DNA of 64,000 nucleotides, from positions 1 through 64,000 of the forward strand of contig JAVXUO010002345.1 of assembly GCA_033065855.1 (NCBI GenBank). Direction: 5' to 3'. Shown one piece after another: positions 10,400 through 21,439 of this stretch. The translations under genes and the position numbers were made by a program. The stretch's first letter is position 1. Each line of letters opens with the position of its first letter. The stretch is from Escallonia rubra (lineage: Eukaryota > Streptophyta > Magnoliopsida > Escalloniales > Escalloniaceae). The notes beneath the pieces were generated by a model, which ran no database searches, was not told the DNA's origin, and was given only the letters and a program-made list of their open reading frames with translations.

Positions 10400-11332
10400 T
10401 CACATCCAGCCTAGTTCGGAGATCTCCTTACGCTCATCCTCGAGTACCTGTCGTAATGCTTCAAGTTTAGCAGCATCATCAGCACTAACAATAGGAGTCT
10501 GCTGAACAACCATGTGATCTTCCTTCAGCTTAGCAATGGCCATCTGACTCCCACGTATCTCCTCGTCAACTTGAGTTATCTCGAACCGAAGTTTTCCTGC
10601 TTCTGACTCTAGCTGCACCAACTCTCGCCTCAAAGCCTCATGTTTCGACTCCACTCGTGACAGCTGGTCTCGAAGAGTCTGACTGCAGCTAACTCTTTCT
10701 TTTTCAACAGAAGTAGCCTCATTGATGCGACCTTCAACGTCGGCCAATCGTTCGGCAAGTGCAAAGGAAGTCAGTACCCCAGCATGCTGCGACTGTAATT
10801 CCTGATACGTTCTAACATGAGTCATAAAGGCTTCAACTCGCTTCTGTAGTGGAGACGGATCCACCCCATCCGTTTTAATCACTTCAAAAATTTGGTTGAA
10901 CTTCTCCTCATGACTCAATAGCTGCTCGGGAGACGCTTTAACGAACTGTTCCTTTACACGTTCACCCATTTGGTAGGCAGCCTTGCGATGCGCTTCTGAA
11001 TAAATCACTCCAACACTAAAAGCAAGTGTTGCTACAAATGCAGGTTGACTGCAACGTTGCCTGCCAGGCTGATGAGTAGGGAGCGCGGGCGAACTTGTTC
11101 CGACTTGATGTCCAAATTTTACTATTCCATCAGAAGTTGCGAGCTTAGCTGATGTTGACACAGAGGTAAGTGATGCACTTCCGGGACCTGACTGAGCTGC
11201 ACACGACGGGGCATTTTGAACAAGAGAGTGTGACGACATCGGAGCTCCCTTTATCACGTGATCGAAGGAGCATAGTCCCTCCACTGAATCGTCACTACCC
11301 TCGCAAGTGATGTCATTCCCAGCACTCTCCAA
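10400..11332 (-). CDS. Antisense cargo segment 3: coiled-coil tail
   Basis: An open minus-strand stretch inside the Tat element, tail-to-tail with pol. The C-terminal 130 residues are heptad-rich (for example LRDQLSRVESKHEALRREL, then further E/K/L repeats), predicting a coiled coil. The N-terminal part is Ser/Ala-rich. It overlaps the next upstream segment slightly in another frame, as expected for spliced exons of one antisense transcript. Coiled-coil tails after plant mobile domains are known in retrotransposon-borne versions. Its function is not known and I infer none. Confidence 0.6.
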   Translation of the reverse strand: MESAGNDITCEGSDDSVEGLCSFDHVIKGAPMSSHSLVQNAPSCAAQSGPGSASLTSVSTSAKLATSDGIVKFGHQVGTSSPALPTHQPGRQRCSQPAFVATLAFSVGVIYSEAHRKAAYQMGERVKEQFVKASPEQLLSHEEKFNQIFEVIKTDGVDPSPLQKRVEAFMTHVRTYQELQSQHAGVLTSFALAERLADVEGRINEATSVEKERVSCSQTLRDQLSRVESKHEALRRELVQLESEAGKLRFEITQVDEEIRGSQMAIAKLKEDHMVVQQTPIVSADDAAKLEALRQVLEDERKEISELGWM

Positions 11333-12606
11333 CTATAGATAAAAAAAAGGGGCAAATAAAGAGCATGATGAGAACAAAATCTATACGTTTGTCTTATCAA
11401 GAGTTGTACATGTATGCCCTCAATAGGCTGCGATGAACTTGGAACATCATCAAAAAATTTATGCAGCGAAGAATCCACAGTCATTACGGGATCCATAGGA
11501 ACGGGTATTCTGCCAAAGGCAGCTATCTGGGCATCGTCACAACTATGCATTATTTCCCTACAAATCAACGTTTCTGGTTGGACGGAGGTTTCACCCATCT
11601 TTCTCAAACGCCTTCGACGAGGGGGTGCATCGATGTCCTCTCCATCAGGCCTGTAGGTGGTCATATGCTCGGCAGGTCTGTCTGAACCACCATCGCCCTC
11701 GTTGGCCAATTGAGGACGCTTACGTGACAAAGAGCTGCTGCCAATTTTGGGCACACCGTCATGTCCCTGAGGTTCAGAAGTTAAAAAAGTTCCGCATGCA
11801 TGGTCAGCTAGCAGCTTGGGAACGTTCAAGAAATACTCCTTATATGCTCTACTCCACCATTCAGTATAACGCCGAGAAACACGGGCCCCAAAATCTAATG
11901 AGTAAGCTGGAACCTCAACTGTGGAGTTCGTGTTATAACGAATGCTAGAAAGGTAGAAGTGGTGAAGACGATCCAAAGAGATCATAGGAATCTCCCCATC
12001 ATGTTCGCCGGGCAGATCCTGATGAAACCCAAAGTGCCTTGAAAACCTATGCGGAGAATATGGCTCCAGGGCGTAAAGATCTTCGCAGTGCAAAGTTAGA
12101 TAGCTGGAACGAAGGCTCACGAAGTAGTTGAACTTTGAGAGTGAAAGCTCATGGTTGTCAGTGAACGTTTGGGCTTTACCTTTTTGCATCGTATTCGAAT
12201 GCCAAACGAAGCCTTTTGCATGCATGATATGTTCACGAGCAGCAAATTCATCGTACATGACAGCCGAACCTTCGCCTGAGTACTTCACCATTGGAGGACC
12301 GGCTCTTTTAGCTGTGGAATGATGAGTATTAAAATACTGTGCCAGCCAGACGTAAACATAGTGCACCGAAAAGCTGGTACCGCTCTTTCCAGGAGGTGAG
12401 GACACAGAAATTCCATTAAGCCCTCTGTAAATGCTCGTCAAGATGGGAACAGCTAGGCCAAATATATGACCATTGGCCATCATACTGGCAGCTTTAAAGG
12501 TGCCAGGACGAATCTGCTGCAGTTCCCTAACTGGGAGACAGAAGATACATAGCGGACAAGACAATAAAGCTGCCAGGTACACCTCGTCGCGGCAATCATC
12601 ATCCAC
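11254..12606 (-). CDS. Antisense cargo segment 2: plant mobile domain, C-terminal part
   Basis: An open minus-strand stretch. It starts DDDCRDEVYLAALLSCPLC and continues with IRPGTFKAASMMANG and FGLAVPILTSIYRGLN. These are hallmark stretches of the second half of the plant mobile domain (aminotransferase-like PMD, PF10536, MAIN/MAIL family). A basic patch SLSRKRPQLANEG and PPRRRRLRKMG follows, possibly a nuclear localisation signal. PMD genes are carried antisense in some Tat elements. Host MAIN/MAIL proteins act in the nucleus in silencing, but no function can be claimed for this fossil copy. Confidence 0.75.
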   Translation of the reverse strand: MDDDCRDEVYLAALLSCPLCIFCLPVRELQQIRPGTFKAASMMANGHIFGLAVPILTSIYRGLNGISVSSPPGKSGTSFSVHYVYVWLAQYFNTHHSTAKRAGPPMVKYSGEGSAVMYDEFAAREHIMHAKGFVWHSNTMQKGKAQTFTDNHELSLSKFNYFVSLRSSYLTLHCEDLYALEPYSPHRFSRHFGFHQDLPGEHDGEIPMISLDRLHHFYLSSIRYNTNSTVEVPAYSLDFGARVSRRYTEWWSRAYKEYFLNVPKLLADHACGTFLTSEPQGHDGVPKIGSSSLSRKRPQLANEGDGGSDRPAEHMTTYRPDGEDIDAPPRRRRLRKMGETSVQPETLICREIMHSCDDAQIAAFGRIPVPMDPVMTVDSSLHKFFDDVPSSSQPIEGIHVQLLIRQTYRFCSHHALYLPLFFIYSWRVLGMTSLARVVTIQWRDYAPSIT

Positions 12607-12720
12607 TCCGACGTTAGTGAATGCACGGTGATGTTTTGCCGACCAACTCCGCGAAGAAGTGAATGTCCCCGAAGGAGTGCTAGCAGAACCAGAACCTTGA
12701 CCGTTCTTTCCATTTTTTTT

Positions 12721-13497
12721 TTAATTGATAACGAAGGGCCCGTTAAACCAAAACTTTATCCATTCTGTAATGGTGATCTTTTGGCGCTTCGTCTCTTTGT
12801 TTTGAAGAATGTAATGATACGCTGCGAACAAATATTGACAGCTAACGGGGACAAGATAATTTCCGTGTTCATCCTTTGCCAAAAGATCGTCTCTACTCGG
12901 CACAATTTCTTCGTAGATTGTTCCATAAATAGGAAGTCCGGCGAGTTGATACAAGTCCCATAAAGAGATGGACATTTCTCCAATAGCAGTATGCAGCGTG
13001 TTAGTGGTGGGACACCAACATTCGCAAAATGCTCGAAAAATGTTTGCATTTCGGTCGTACGGGAACAAGGAAGCATAAACGGCATCGTAAAGATGGGCTT
13101 TTATGAGAATCTCCCTGCTGCGACCAAGGACATCTTCCACCCACTCCCAATAAAAAGGGGTGTATAAAAACTCGCCGCTTATTTTATAAATGGTCCCCCA
13201 AGTCGTCTTCTTGGATATTATTCTTTGTCCAAGGAAAGGATAGGGATCACACCGAGAGATATCCCCATGATTAGAGGATCTCAGCACGAGCATCTTCGAG
13301 CCTCCATCTTCAGTCAAATTGATCGACCACGATGACAAGTTTGGCGGGTCATATTTGTTTTTCCACTTTTTGGCAAGCCTGGCCTCCGCAGACGGTCGTG
13401 TCAACAAAAGAGTGCCGTCATCAATGCTATCATCCTTTTCATCCACAATCACAAGATACGGCCGGTTAGAGGTTACAGTTTCCTTGAAGTAGACCAT
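12721..13497 (-). CDS. Antisense cargo segment 1: plant mobile domain, N-terminal part
   Basis: The open stretch extends upstream to 13740, but that part lies in the tandem array and has no family signature, so I start at the Met of MVYFKETVTSN (13497). Residues FYWEWVEDVLGR, LYDAVYASLFPYDRN, FCECWCPTTNT and GEMSISLWDLYQLAGLPIYG are the conserved core of the PMD fold. Intron-like A-rich DNA just upstream (13500-13540) and the gap before the next segment suggest a spliced antisense gene whose promoter would lie in or beyond the 106-bp array. Captured host sequence is the usual explanation. Confidence 0.78.
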   Translation of the reverse strand: MVYFKETVTSNRPYLVIVDEKDDSIDDGTLLLTRPSAEARLAKKWKNKYDPPNLSSWSINLTEDGGSKMLVLRSSNHGDISRCDPYPFLGQRIISKKTTWGTIYKISGEFLYTPFYWEWVEDVLGRSREILIKAHLYDAVYASLFPYDRNANIFRAFCECWCPTTNTLHTAIGEMSISLWDLYQLAGLPIYGTIYEEIVPSRDDLLAKDEHGNYLVPVSCQYLFAAYHYILQNKETKRQKITITEWIKFWFNGPFVIN

Positions 13498-13639
13498 GTT
13501 GTAAAGTCTGCAAAACAAAAAAAAAACAATATATATATGTAAAATTATAGAATGGCCAAAGAAGCGTGCTGCATGACTGAAAATAACCATGATAAGAGCA
13601 CGAGAAAAGAGTAAATAATGCAAGTAAGATTCATGAGAA

Positions 13640-14665
13640 AGACGTGTCAAATGCACTTCTGAAGCCAGTTGGGAAAACCTTGTTGCAGTTGGGCCCAGGA
13701 TGCCGGTCAACAGAGGACTCGCACAGGAGGGAAAGTCCACATGCGAGACATGTCGAGCGCATTTCTGAAGCTGGTTGATGGAGCGATGCTGTTGTCGTGG
13801 TCAGAATGCCGGTCGACAGAGGACTCGCACAGGAGGGAAAGTCCACGTGCGAGACATGTCGAGCGCATTTTTGGAGCTGGCTGATGGAGCGATGCTGTTG
13901 TCGCATTCATAATGCTAGTCAACAGAGGACTCGCACAGGAGGGAAAGTCCACGTGCGAGACATGTCGAGCGCATTTCTGAAGCTGGCTGATGGAGCGATG
14001 CTGCTGTCGCGGTCATAATGTTGATCAACAGAGGACTCGCACAGGAGGGAAAGTCCACGTGCGAGACATGTCGAGCGCATTTCTGAAGCTGGCTGATGGA
14101 GCGATGCTGCTGTCGCATTCATAATGCTAGTCAACAGAGGACTCGCACAGGAGGGAAAGTCCACGTCCGAGACATGTCGAGCGCATTTTTGGAGCTGGTT
14201 GATGGAGCGATGCTGTTGTCGCATTCATAATGCTAGTCAACAGAGGACTCGCACAGGAGGGAAAGTCCACGTGCGAGACATGTCGAGCGCATTTCTGAAG
14301 CTGGCTGATGGAGCGATGCTGCTGTCGCGGTCATAATGTTGATCAATAGAGGACTCGCACAGGAGGGAAAGTCCACGTGCGAGACATGTCGAGCGCATTT
14401 CTGAAGCTGGCTGATGGAGCGATGCTGCTGTCGCATTCATAATGCTAGTCAACAGAGGACTCGCACATGAGGGAAAGTCCACGTGCGAGACATGTCGAGC
14501 GCATTTCTGAAGCTGGCTGATGGAGCGATGCTGTTGTCGCGGTCATAATGCTGGTCAACAGAGGACTCGCACAGAAGGGAGAAGTCCACGTGCGAGACGT
14601 GTCGAGCGCATTATTAGAGTCAGTTGGCGAGCTTGCTATGATCACATAAGTCGAGTCAGCAAATG
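13640..14665. repeat. 106-bp tandem array (nine units) in Tat element
   Basis: The phrase CAGAGGACTCGCACAGG (one copy with a single change) recurs at 13711, 13817, 13923, 14029, 14135, 14241, 14347, 14453 and 14559, every 106 bp exactly. Unit junctions alternate between two types, CATTCATAATGCTAGTC (A) and CGGTCATAATGTTGATC (B). Units 3-5 and 6-8 both read A-B-A, so a 318-bp higher-order unit was duplicated. Tandem arrays in the hypervariable 3 prime region are known for Tat-lineage elements and can seed satellites. Confidence 0.95.
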
Positions 14666-16215
14666 GCGTGTAGATACGAAAAAAATAGAATCTGAGTCCT
14701 GTCCAGCATATTATTGACAAAACTAATTGACAATTATCAGCACCATTGAATCCAGATATGAGAAGAATTGTCAGTATATTAAATATGAGTCATCTCAACA
14801 GTATGATGTCCTTCAAAGAAGTCAAGGTACAAGCTAGCAGTTATGGACGAGCAATCTCAAGAACGTTGTTTAACAACAAAAAAAAAATTATTATTACTTT
14901 TGTTCGCTAACAAGACAAGAAAGGAAGAAAAGTATAAAAATGGAACTACCCTGGATTCTCGTGCTTCAATGTTAATGTACTGAAACATGGTCATTAAACA
15001 AAAAAAATGAGAGCTACAGTGAAGTGGGCATTATGCCCAAAGAGTAGACAGAAAGAAGAAAAGGGCAAGTGGGCCCGCGAAAAAGAAACAAAAGGAAATC
15101 AAAGTAATGAAAGGTGGGTGTGTTCAGCCCAAAGAAAGAAGAAAGTCTGAAGAAATGCCAGAAGAAGAAAACAGGAAGAAAGAAGCAGACGGTGACGGGA
15201 CTACAGTGACCAGCGACGGAACCACGGTAATCAGCAACCGGCGACCGACGACATCCGCGGCGAAGGAAGGCAGCCACAGGCCTGACCCGGTTGTGAGATC
15301 CAACGGCCATGACGCACCACCGGTCGCAACCATGGCGCGCCATCGGCAGCGACGACGTGTCCTTGCGGCGAAGAGACGGTATCGACGCGCTGCAACAAGT
15401 TTGGGTTTGGACATCGCGGGTGCAATCAGATCCAGTAAGAGGGCTGTTCAATTTTTTTAGGTTTATTCAAGAGTATCGTGCCATGATCTCCGAATTTCTA
15501 ACATACGCGTTCTGACGGCGTTGTATCCGAAACATGGAATTGCGGCACGAAAGCATAATCGGTTGTTACATAATGAAATTCACACGGTTATTGATAACAA
15601 ATTTTATCTGGATCAGTGATTTTTTCTTTTCCTACTGTAATGGGATATTGGGTATTGATGGCGGCATGAAAGCAAAATTGCAATGAATGAAATCAAGAGT
15701 TGGGCAAACTGAAGCATGTTCTCTGACAAAAGAAATACAGATAAAGAACTTGCGAGGAGGGTACCGTCAGAAGCTATACCTGTTAAATGAGCGTGTCAAG
15801 TCACTGAGACAAAAGCCAGCCGCAAGAGTCGTTGCCAGCCGTCAAAGCGAAGGAATCAACCGCGAGGACAAAGAGTCCGCAAGCCGCCAAATAGCATAGA
15901 CAATGGTCAATAGCAGGACGGGACCACCTTATATGAGGGCACAAAACCCTAAACTTTTCCTCTAGGCGGCAAAAAAAAAAAAAAATATTAGGCTAACACC
16001 GACCTGGTTCGTGGATGAGCCTTAACCCCAAGGCTTATCAGTCCAGTACACGGCTTGGTCCATGGGTGGGCCGTAAGTCCAAGGCTCCAAGCCAGCGTGC
16101 TGACGCTTCCCCTAAAAAAAATAAAAAATAAAAAGAGTACTTACTTCAAGTCACAGTCTTGTGACGTACGTTAAAAATAAAAGAGTACCGCACAAGCCTC
16201 GAAGTGGGGGCAATT
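14666..16215 (+). other. Tat element 3 prime non-coding region with polypurine tract
   Basis: No recognisable gene. Open frames at 15107-15460 and its complement are compositionally biased (Arg/Ala-rich) and not called. About 16010-16105 holds two partial copies of a phrase around CTTGGTCCATGGGTGGGCC. The purine-rich AAGTGGGGGCAATT directly abuts the right LTR (about 16202-16215) and is the plus-strand priming tract. Confidence 0.7.
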
Positions 16216-17030
16216 TGTAGACATTAAAAATAATTTTTCCGAACAATGGTAAATTATTTTTTAAGACTAGTCAAATATTCAACGCTACGAAAAATGTGGG
16301 CTAGATGCTGACTTGACGTCAAACAAAAGTAGTGGGTCAAAATCAAGATTAAGTCTAGAAAATTAGCCCAAGTAAGATTATGCGGTCCGGCCCATGGTCT
16401 TCTACCGGAAAGTTCAATTATGTCAAGTTTGACAAAAAGAAATTAAATGGAACTAAATCCATTTAATTAATCAAGATCATGTAATTAAGGGGGACAAAAT
16501 CCCTTTAATTAGCAGACAAAGCCCTAAATTATGGGTTTTCTAAATTTAACCACAGCTCTTTACCTATAAATAGAGGACTTTGGGTAGGGAAGAGGGACAC
16601 ACCGAGTTTCTGCAAACAAGCCAGCGGTCTGCCAGAACTCTGTTTCAAGTATACGACATATCGAGAATTACGCTTCACTTGAAGAATAATACGCACTAAT
16701 CTAGTGCCGTTCTTCAATCGAGCATTCTCGACGTTAAAGATTCATCACTCTTTGATCCTCAACATCAAAGAGAAATTCAGTTTCAACCGTGGAGATTCTA
16801 CAAGTCAAGAATCGCCTTCAAAAGAGAATTCAACGTAGCGGTTCAAGAACAAGCTATTCTAGCCCTTGGATCGTGACCGAAAGCGGAGATTGAATCAGAG
16901 GACTCATATTTATTTTCTGATTAAATTAGAGAGTGGTGTAACCCTTAGTTTTAAATAATATATATCTTTAAATTGTAGTTTGTGCATTATTTCTTGTCTT
17001 GCAGTTTTAGACACGAAATGTTTGTGTACA
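16216..17030 (+). repeat. Right LTR of Tat element
   Basis: This 815-bp LTR starts TGTAGACATT and ends TTTGTGTACA, followed by the duplication GTCCC. TATAAATAGAGGAC near 16565 is the likely core promoter. It is the only full-length LTR of the element, since the left side holds two overlapping partial copies. Confidence 0.95.
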
Positions 17031-17050
17031 GTCCCATGTGCCCATCATGT

Positions 17051-18785
17051 TGTTGGGGATGGAATTAATATGCCCAAGATCCAATGTCTCATGTAATGAT
17101 TTGGACACCTTGTAATCAATATGTTTTGATTACTAAATGGCATTCGTTATCTTATTATCATATTTATTATTTGATAATTTGACTAATATGATATTGTCCT
17201 TGATTAAATTTAGAGACTTGACATCATGATAAGGATCATGATAGTGAGAGTCAAATCTTTTACTATTTAATCTAAATTGTTCTTGATCGTAGGATCATTA
17301 AGAATAGGACATTGATGATCCAGATAGATCAATATATATGTGAGGGTCTCTATAGGATGGAGATTAGTTGATCTCATTTACTAAATTACATATATAGATG
17401 ATGCATATGGAGATATGATTATTGAACCGACTCAATTGAGAATTCTTAATGGTTAAAATTACCATTAAACTGTCAATAGGATATTCTCATGAGGAACATG
17501 GTGTAAGAGTTTCCTTTGACCTGAGATCGTCATGTTAATTAACAAGATATTTATCGTAGTTTGATTCCGGACACCTAATGCCCGAGGGTGATAGTTGAAT
17601 GGATATTGGGTATGATTAAATACTTGTAGAATTCATGATTAATCAAGAAGGAATCCATTAACTTTTGGTAATGAGTTTGAGCTCTATGATGATATTAATT
17701 ATAATGACTAGATTAAGACCTTGGCCAAGGCAAATGAATGAACGAAGAAAATGAGTTTCTTATGTCATTCACTAGTCGATTATAATTGACTTGAAGCATA
17801 GTTGGTGACCTATTGGGATTTGACAGTTAAACCATATCCTAGGGTTAACCCGGAGCTGTAAAAATGGAAGGAAACATTATATATATTCTTCTTAAGGTTC
17901 TTAAGAGTAAAAGATATTACTTCATGCTATCCGGTCGTTAAGGAGTGTTGCTAGACGCCAACCTTGATTAGTAAATTGGTTCGACTAATTTACTACCGGC
18001 TTAGTATTGAACCTATGGGGTCGCACACTAACGAGTGTTCTAATCTTTGCTAATGGATCATTTAATTTATTATTTGATGATTAAATTGGTGAATTTAATT
18101 TTATCAAAATAAATATATTTTTGATTCAGATGAAATATTATTATATTCTTTGCTAGCACCAAGAGTATAATAAATATTGGAGACAAATTCGAGAATTTCC
18201 TATTTTGGAATAGGGAATAAATATTGACAAGATATGTGTCAATATCTCAAGAGAAATAAGAGGGAATTTCGGTTGAAATTAAGTCCCAAAATTAAGGGCT
18301 TGATATATGTCAACGTGTGATTATAAGGAAAGGTTTCCTACTTTGAATAGGAGACTAATTGCTTGATAGTCAACAATATACACTCGCACATATTAAGCCT
18401 AATTTTGTGGACAAGATATGTGCAAGTATACATATATACAAGAGAGTGTTCTCTTGCATTTTCTTGTAGAGAATATGAAATATGCAATTTCGTTTCTAAA
18501 GAAAATGCAACCGAAAAAGGTTATATAACACATGAGTGTTATTTCTAGTCCTTGAATTTTGGACCAAAAGGATATTTTGGTTTAAAATTTCTTCAAGTTC
18601 TCCGAGTATTCTTTTTCTTTCAAAGGGTTAACATCAAGGATTTGACTCGGTGTGGATACACATAGAGTCTTCGTATATTCGAAGAAATTTTTTGCATCAA
18701 GAACCTGCTTCCAGGTAATGTAATCTAAGGCTGGATTGCTTTTTAGTCCTTCTGCTGCGTGTTATGAACACTGTGCAATCCTTCA
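17051..18785. mobile_element. Solo LTR (1735 bp) with 5-bp duplication
   Basis: The segment begins TGTTGGGGAT, ends CAATCCTTCA, and is bracketed by CATGT at 17046-17050 and 18786-18790. There is no internal region and no coding signal. AT-rich content and the TGTTG start suit a Copia-type or large non-autonomous LTR element; family not assigned. It is a solo LTR, the usual product of LTR-LTR recombination. The Tat element landed 15 bp to its left. Confidence 0.75.
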
Positions 18786-18790
18786 CATGT

Positions 18791-19770
18791 GACCACTTAA
18801 CAGAGAAAATTTAACCGTAATTGACAGAATGGTCAAATTAAACATATTTCAGAGTCCAGTGGTTAAAATGACACAAAAAAAAAGTTGAGTGACTTTAGTG
18901 AAAAATGGGTAATAATTCGGTAGCCATCGGTGCATTTTACTCTTTATTTTTTTATTTTTCTCACAATGATACATTAACCCAATTAACCACTTTTTTAGGT
19001 TTTTTTTTTGTGTGTTTTAAAATTTTAGAGGCGATTTCAAACAATCAATTTTTTTTTAGACAGCTATTGGCAATCCTCCGTACATGTCCTGTCAACTCTT
19101 CTTGTGAGTCACATCAATCATCTTGACGTTGTAAATATGTTGAAAAAAGTATCCAAACAAATATGTTGAAAAAAGTATCCAAACATTTGTGTTTCAATTC
19201 TTTTAAAATAAGTAATTTCGTTATTTCCAAATTCTCATAAATGGTAACCATATAAATTTGTCAATTTCGAGGAAATGATAATTGTCAAAAATTCTAGACC
19301 TTTTGAAAATTCTCATTTCCTTGAAATTGACAAATTTCAATGATGCCCAAGTGCAGGGAATGGAAGCTAATCACAATTCTGTCTTTTCTTTTGTTTTGGT
19401 TCAGACAAGGAATGCCACAAGCAGGTCGTCAGTTTGTCATGAATCTAATTACTACGTCACCTTTCATTTTCGTTGAGACTTTTTCATTTAAAGGATGCAT
19501 AATGAAATTGATGTTATTTTACAGGACAAGGTTTTATTTATAAACGTTTCGTTACACTTAATACATTCATATATGTATACTCGGCTAGGATCTTCATGTA
19601 ATTGTTAAACGCATTTTAGCGACAACGGACTATCACTATAAATTTGAGGAACAATGACAAAATATTTTTAGTAGCATTCGTTCGTCGCTAGAGCTATTAC
19701 AGTAACGTCATTGTACAACGAAAAATCCTTATCAATATTCAATCTTAAAAGCATGGATAGCGAAAAATTT
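18791..19770. other. Intergenic, no gene seen
   Basis: AT-rich with many T runs. A direct duplication of the phrase TATGTTGAAAAAAGTATCCAAACA occurs near 19137-19185. About 19615-19730 contains GCGACAACGG and TCGTCGCTAGAG phrases that recall CACTA or MITE subterminal repeats, but no termini or duplications could be defined. Confidence 0.5.
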
Positions 19771-19779
19771 TCAAGGGTG

Positions 19780-19790
19780 TATATAAATAG
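19780..19790 (+). promoter_or_regulatory. Likely TATA box of GLR copy A
   Basis: TATATAAATAG lies 263 bp upstream of the copy A start codon. The surrounding 19790-19990 region is clearly homologous to 59980-60197 upstream of copy B, where TATAAATAAT sits at the equivalent place (about 59975). Conservation between the duplicates supports a real core promoter with a 5 prime UTR of roughly 240 nt. Confidence 0.5.
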
Positions 19791-21439
19791 CTTCCCCTTC
19801 CTTGTATTTACCTTCTAAGTAAGCTAATCATATAAAGAAGCTGAAGGCCTGCATGGCTGACCATCTTATAGGAAGATTCCTCTAAATTTAACTTTGACTT
19901 TCAAATGGTCTATGTACCCTCTCAATAGTCTATTTTTGCCGGATTTCTACTTGATTTATAGACTCAATCAACGAAATTACCTGGAACTTTAGACCACGAG
20001 GTTCTAGTATAAGATACAACCAAACTTGTCCCAACAAGAAGCAGCAAATGAGATGGATGGCAAAACTTGCTCTATGTTCCTTCTTTTTGCCATCCTTTTT
20101 GGGCTACACTTCAAGGCTACATTTTTAACGAGTGCTGCAAGAGAGATGGGTGAAACCATTGTATCAAGTTCAAAGGTTGATTCAAGCTTGCATAGTCCTA
20201 CAACCGGCGGAGGTACGTAACTGTTTTTAGTAACAGATGCACACAAGTTTGTGCGTCCGAATAAAAAAAAGTTGAATCAGGTTTATGTATTGATGATTTT
20301 TATCACGAGCAAAAGTCATTGTACCATGTTTCGAAGTTATGGTAGATCTGTCTTTGCTTTATGTTATAACATTTCCAACTTAATAGTATTGATTTCTTCT
20401 ATTTGATTTGACATTAAAGGGCCGCAAGACAGTGTTGGGTTAACTCTTCCAGTAAGCCCTTATTTCATTCAGATGGCTTCTAATGACTCCTCACAAGTTC
20501 AGGTCATGATTAAGATTAGCCAAGGATTTGGGTGGCATGAAGTAGTTGTTCTCCGCCAAGACACAGAGTATCATAAACGATTTGCTCTTTCTCTAGAGGT
20601 TGCATTCTTAGGGGCTAAAATTAAGATCGTTTCTAATGTTTCTCTTTCTGAGTCCGCCAAAGACCTTGAGATCCAAGAACAACTTGACAAGCTAAAAGCC
20701 ATACAAACTCGAGTATTCTTGGTGTACATGGTTCCTTCGCTAAGGTCACGACTATTTCTTCTTGCAAAAACTGTAGGAATAATGAATGAAGGGTATACGT
20801 GGCTAATCATGGACAGTTTATCCAATACTTCCAAGTCTTTTCAGTATAACAATCTAGATTCTGGGGAAGTTGTATTGCCCATGAGAGACTCTCCGCCTCG
20901 CTCAAACGGTCGTACACATTTCAAGAGTGAGTGTGAAAAGCTTTTCAGCTGGATAGAGTCAGAAAAGGCTACCATCGGGGATACTCCCGCGAAATGGAAG
21001 GCTTGCATTCCCGTAAAAGGTGGCTTTACTGAATTTGTTCACGTGGATAAAAAAAAATGTAAATTAATCAATGGATTTTCTACAGAGGTGTTCTGTGCCG
21101 CGTTACAGATATTTCCTTACAAGGTTGAACCTGAATTTCTCCCCTCTAGTGGACCACAATTATGAAACTAGACAGAACTACAACGACATGCTTACGCACC
21201 TTGGCCAGGTTAGCTGAAAGTCCTCTCATTTTTCTCTTATAAAGTCGTATACATATGATGCCATCGGTGAGGCCTTTTTGACACAGGCCAAAGATGCCAT
21301 TAAAAACTACCCTCTTGATGCAACAAGAAAGTTTCCCTAATTGGTTTGGCTAGTGAAAAACTACTGACTAAATATTGCCACTAGTCCTCTCGACTTGAAA
21401 TGGAACCACGATCCTCTCGTCCTTACAAGAGGCTGCACT

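Larger units (their letters stand above)
1159..17030 (+). mobile_element. Ty3/gypsy Tat-lineage LTR retrotransposon, looks whole
   Basis: This 15.9-kb element begins TGTAGACATT and ends TTTGTGTACA. It is flanked by the identical 5-bp duplication GTCCC at 1154-1158 and 17031-17035, which fixes both ends. The order is left LTR (in a doubled arrangement), primer-binding site, gag, pol, antisense cargo frames, a 106-bp tandem array, purine tract, right LTR. Two RNase H domains in pol, an unusually long 3 prime region with tandem repeats, and an antisense plant mobile domain are traits of the Tat clade (Tat/Ogre/Retand kin). By eye the inner left LTR and the right LTR differ at a few percent of sites over the first 240 bp. 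That suggests an insertion on the order of one million years ago under commonly used plant rates. It is a fossil record of an insertion; whether it is still expressed is unknown. Confidence 0.95.

Noticed and set aside
13631-14720. Many 65-100 codon open frames on both strands between 13.6 and 14.7 kb
   Set aside because: They are repeated readings of the 106-bp tandem units, which lack stops in several frames by chance.
15107-15460. 117-codon plus-strand open frame in the Tat element 3 prime region
   Set aside because: Arg/Ala/Thr-rich composition with an equally long complement frame. No recognised domain, and not at a position where Tat elements are known to carry a sense gene.
17041-17060. 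Solo LTR reading as the start of a second full retroelement
   Set aside because: Matching CATGT duplications bracket just 1735 bp with no internal region, so only a solo LTR is supported.
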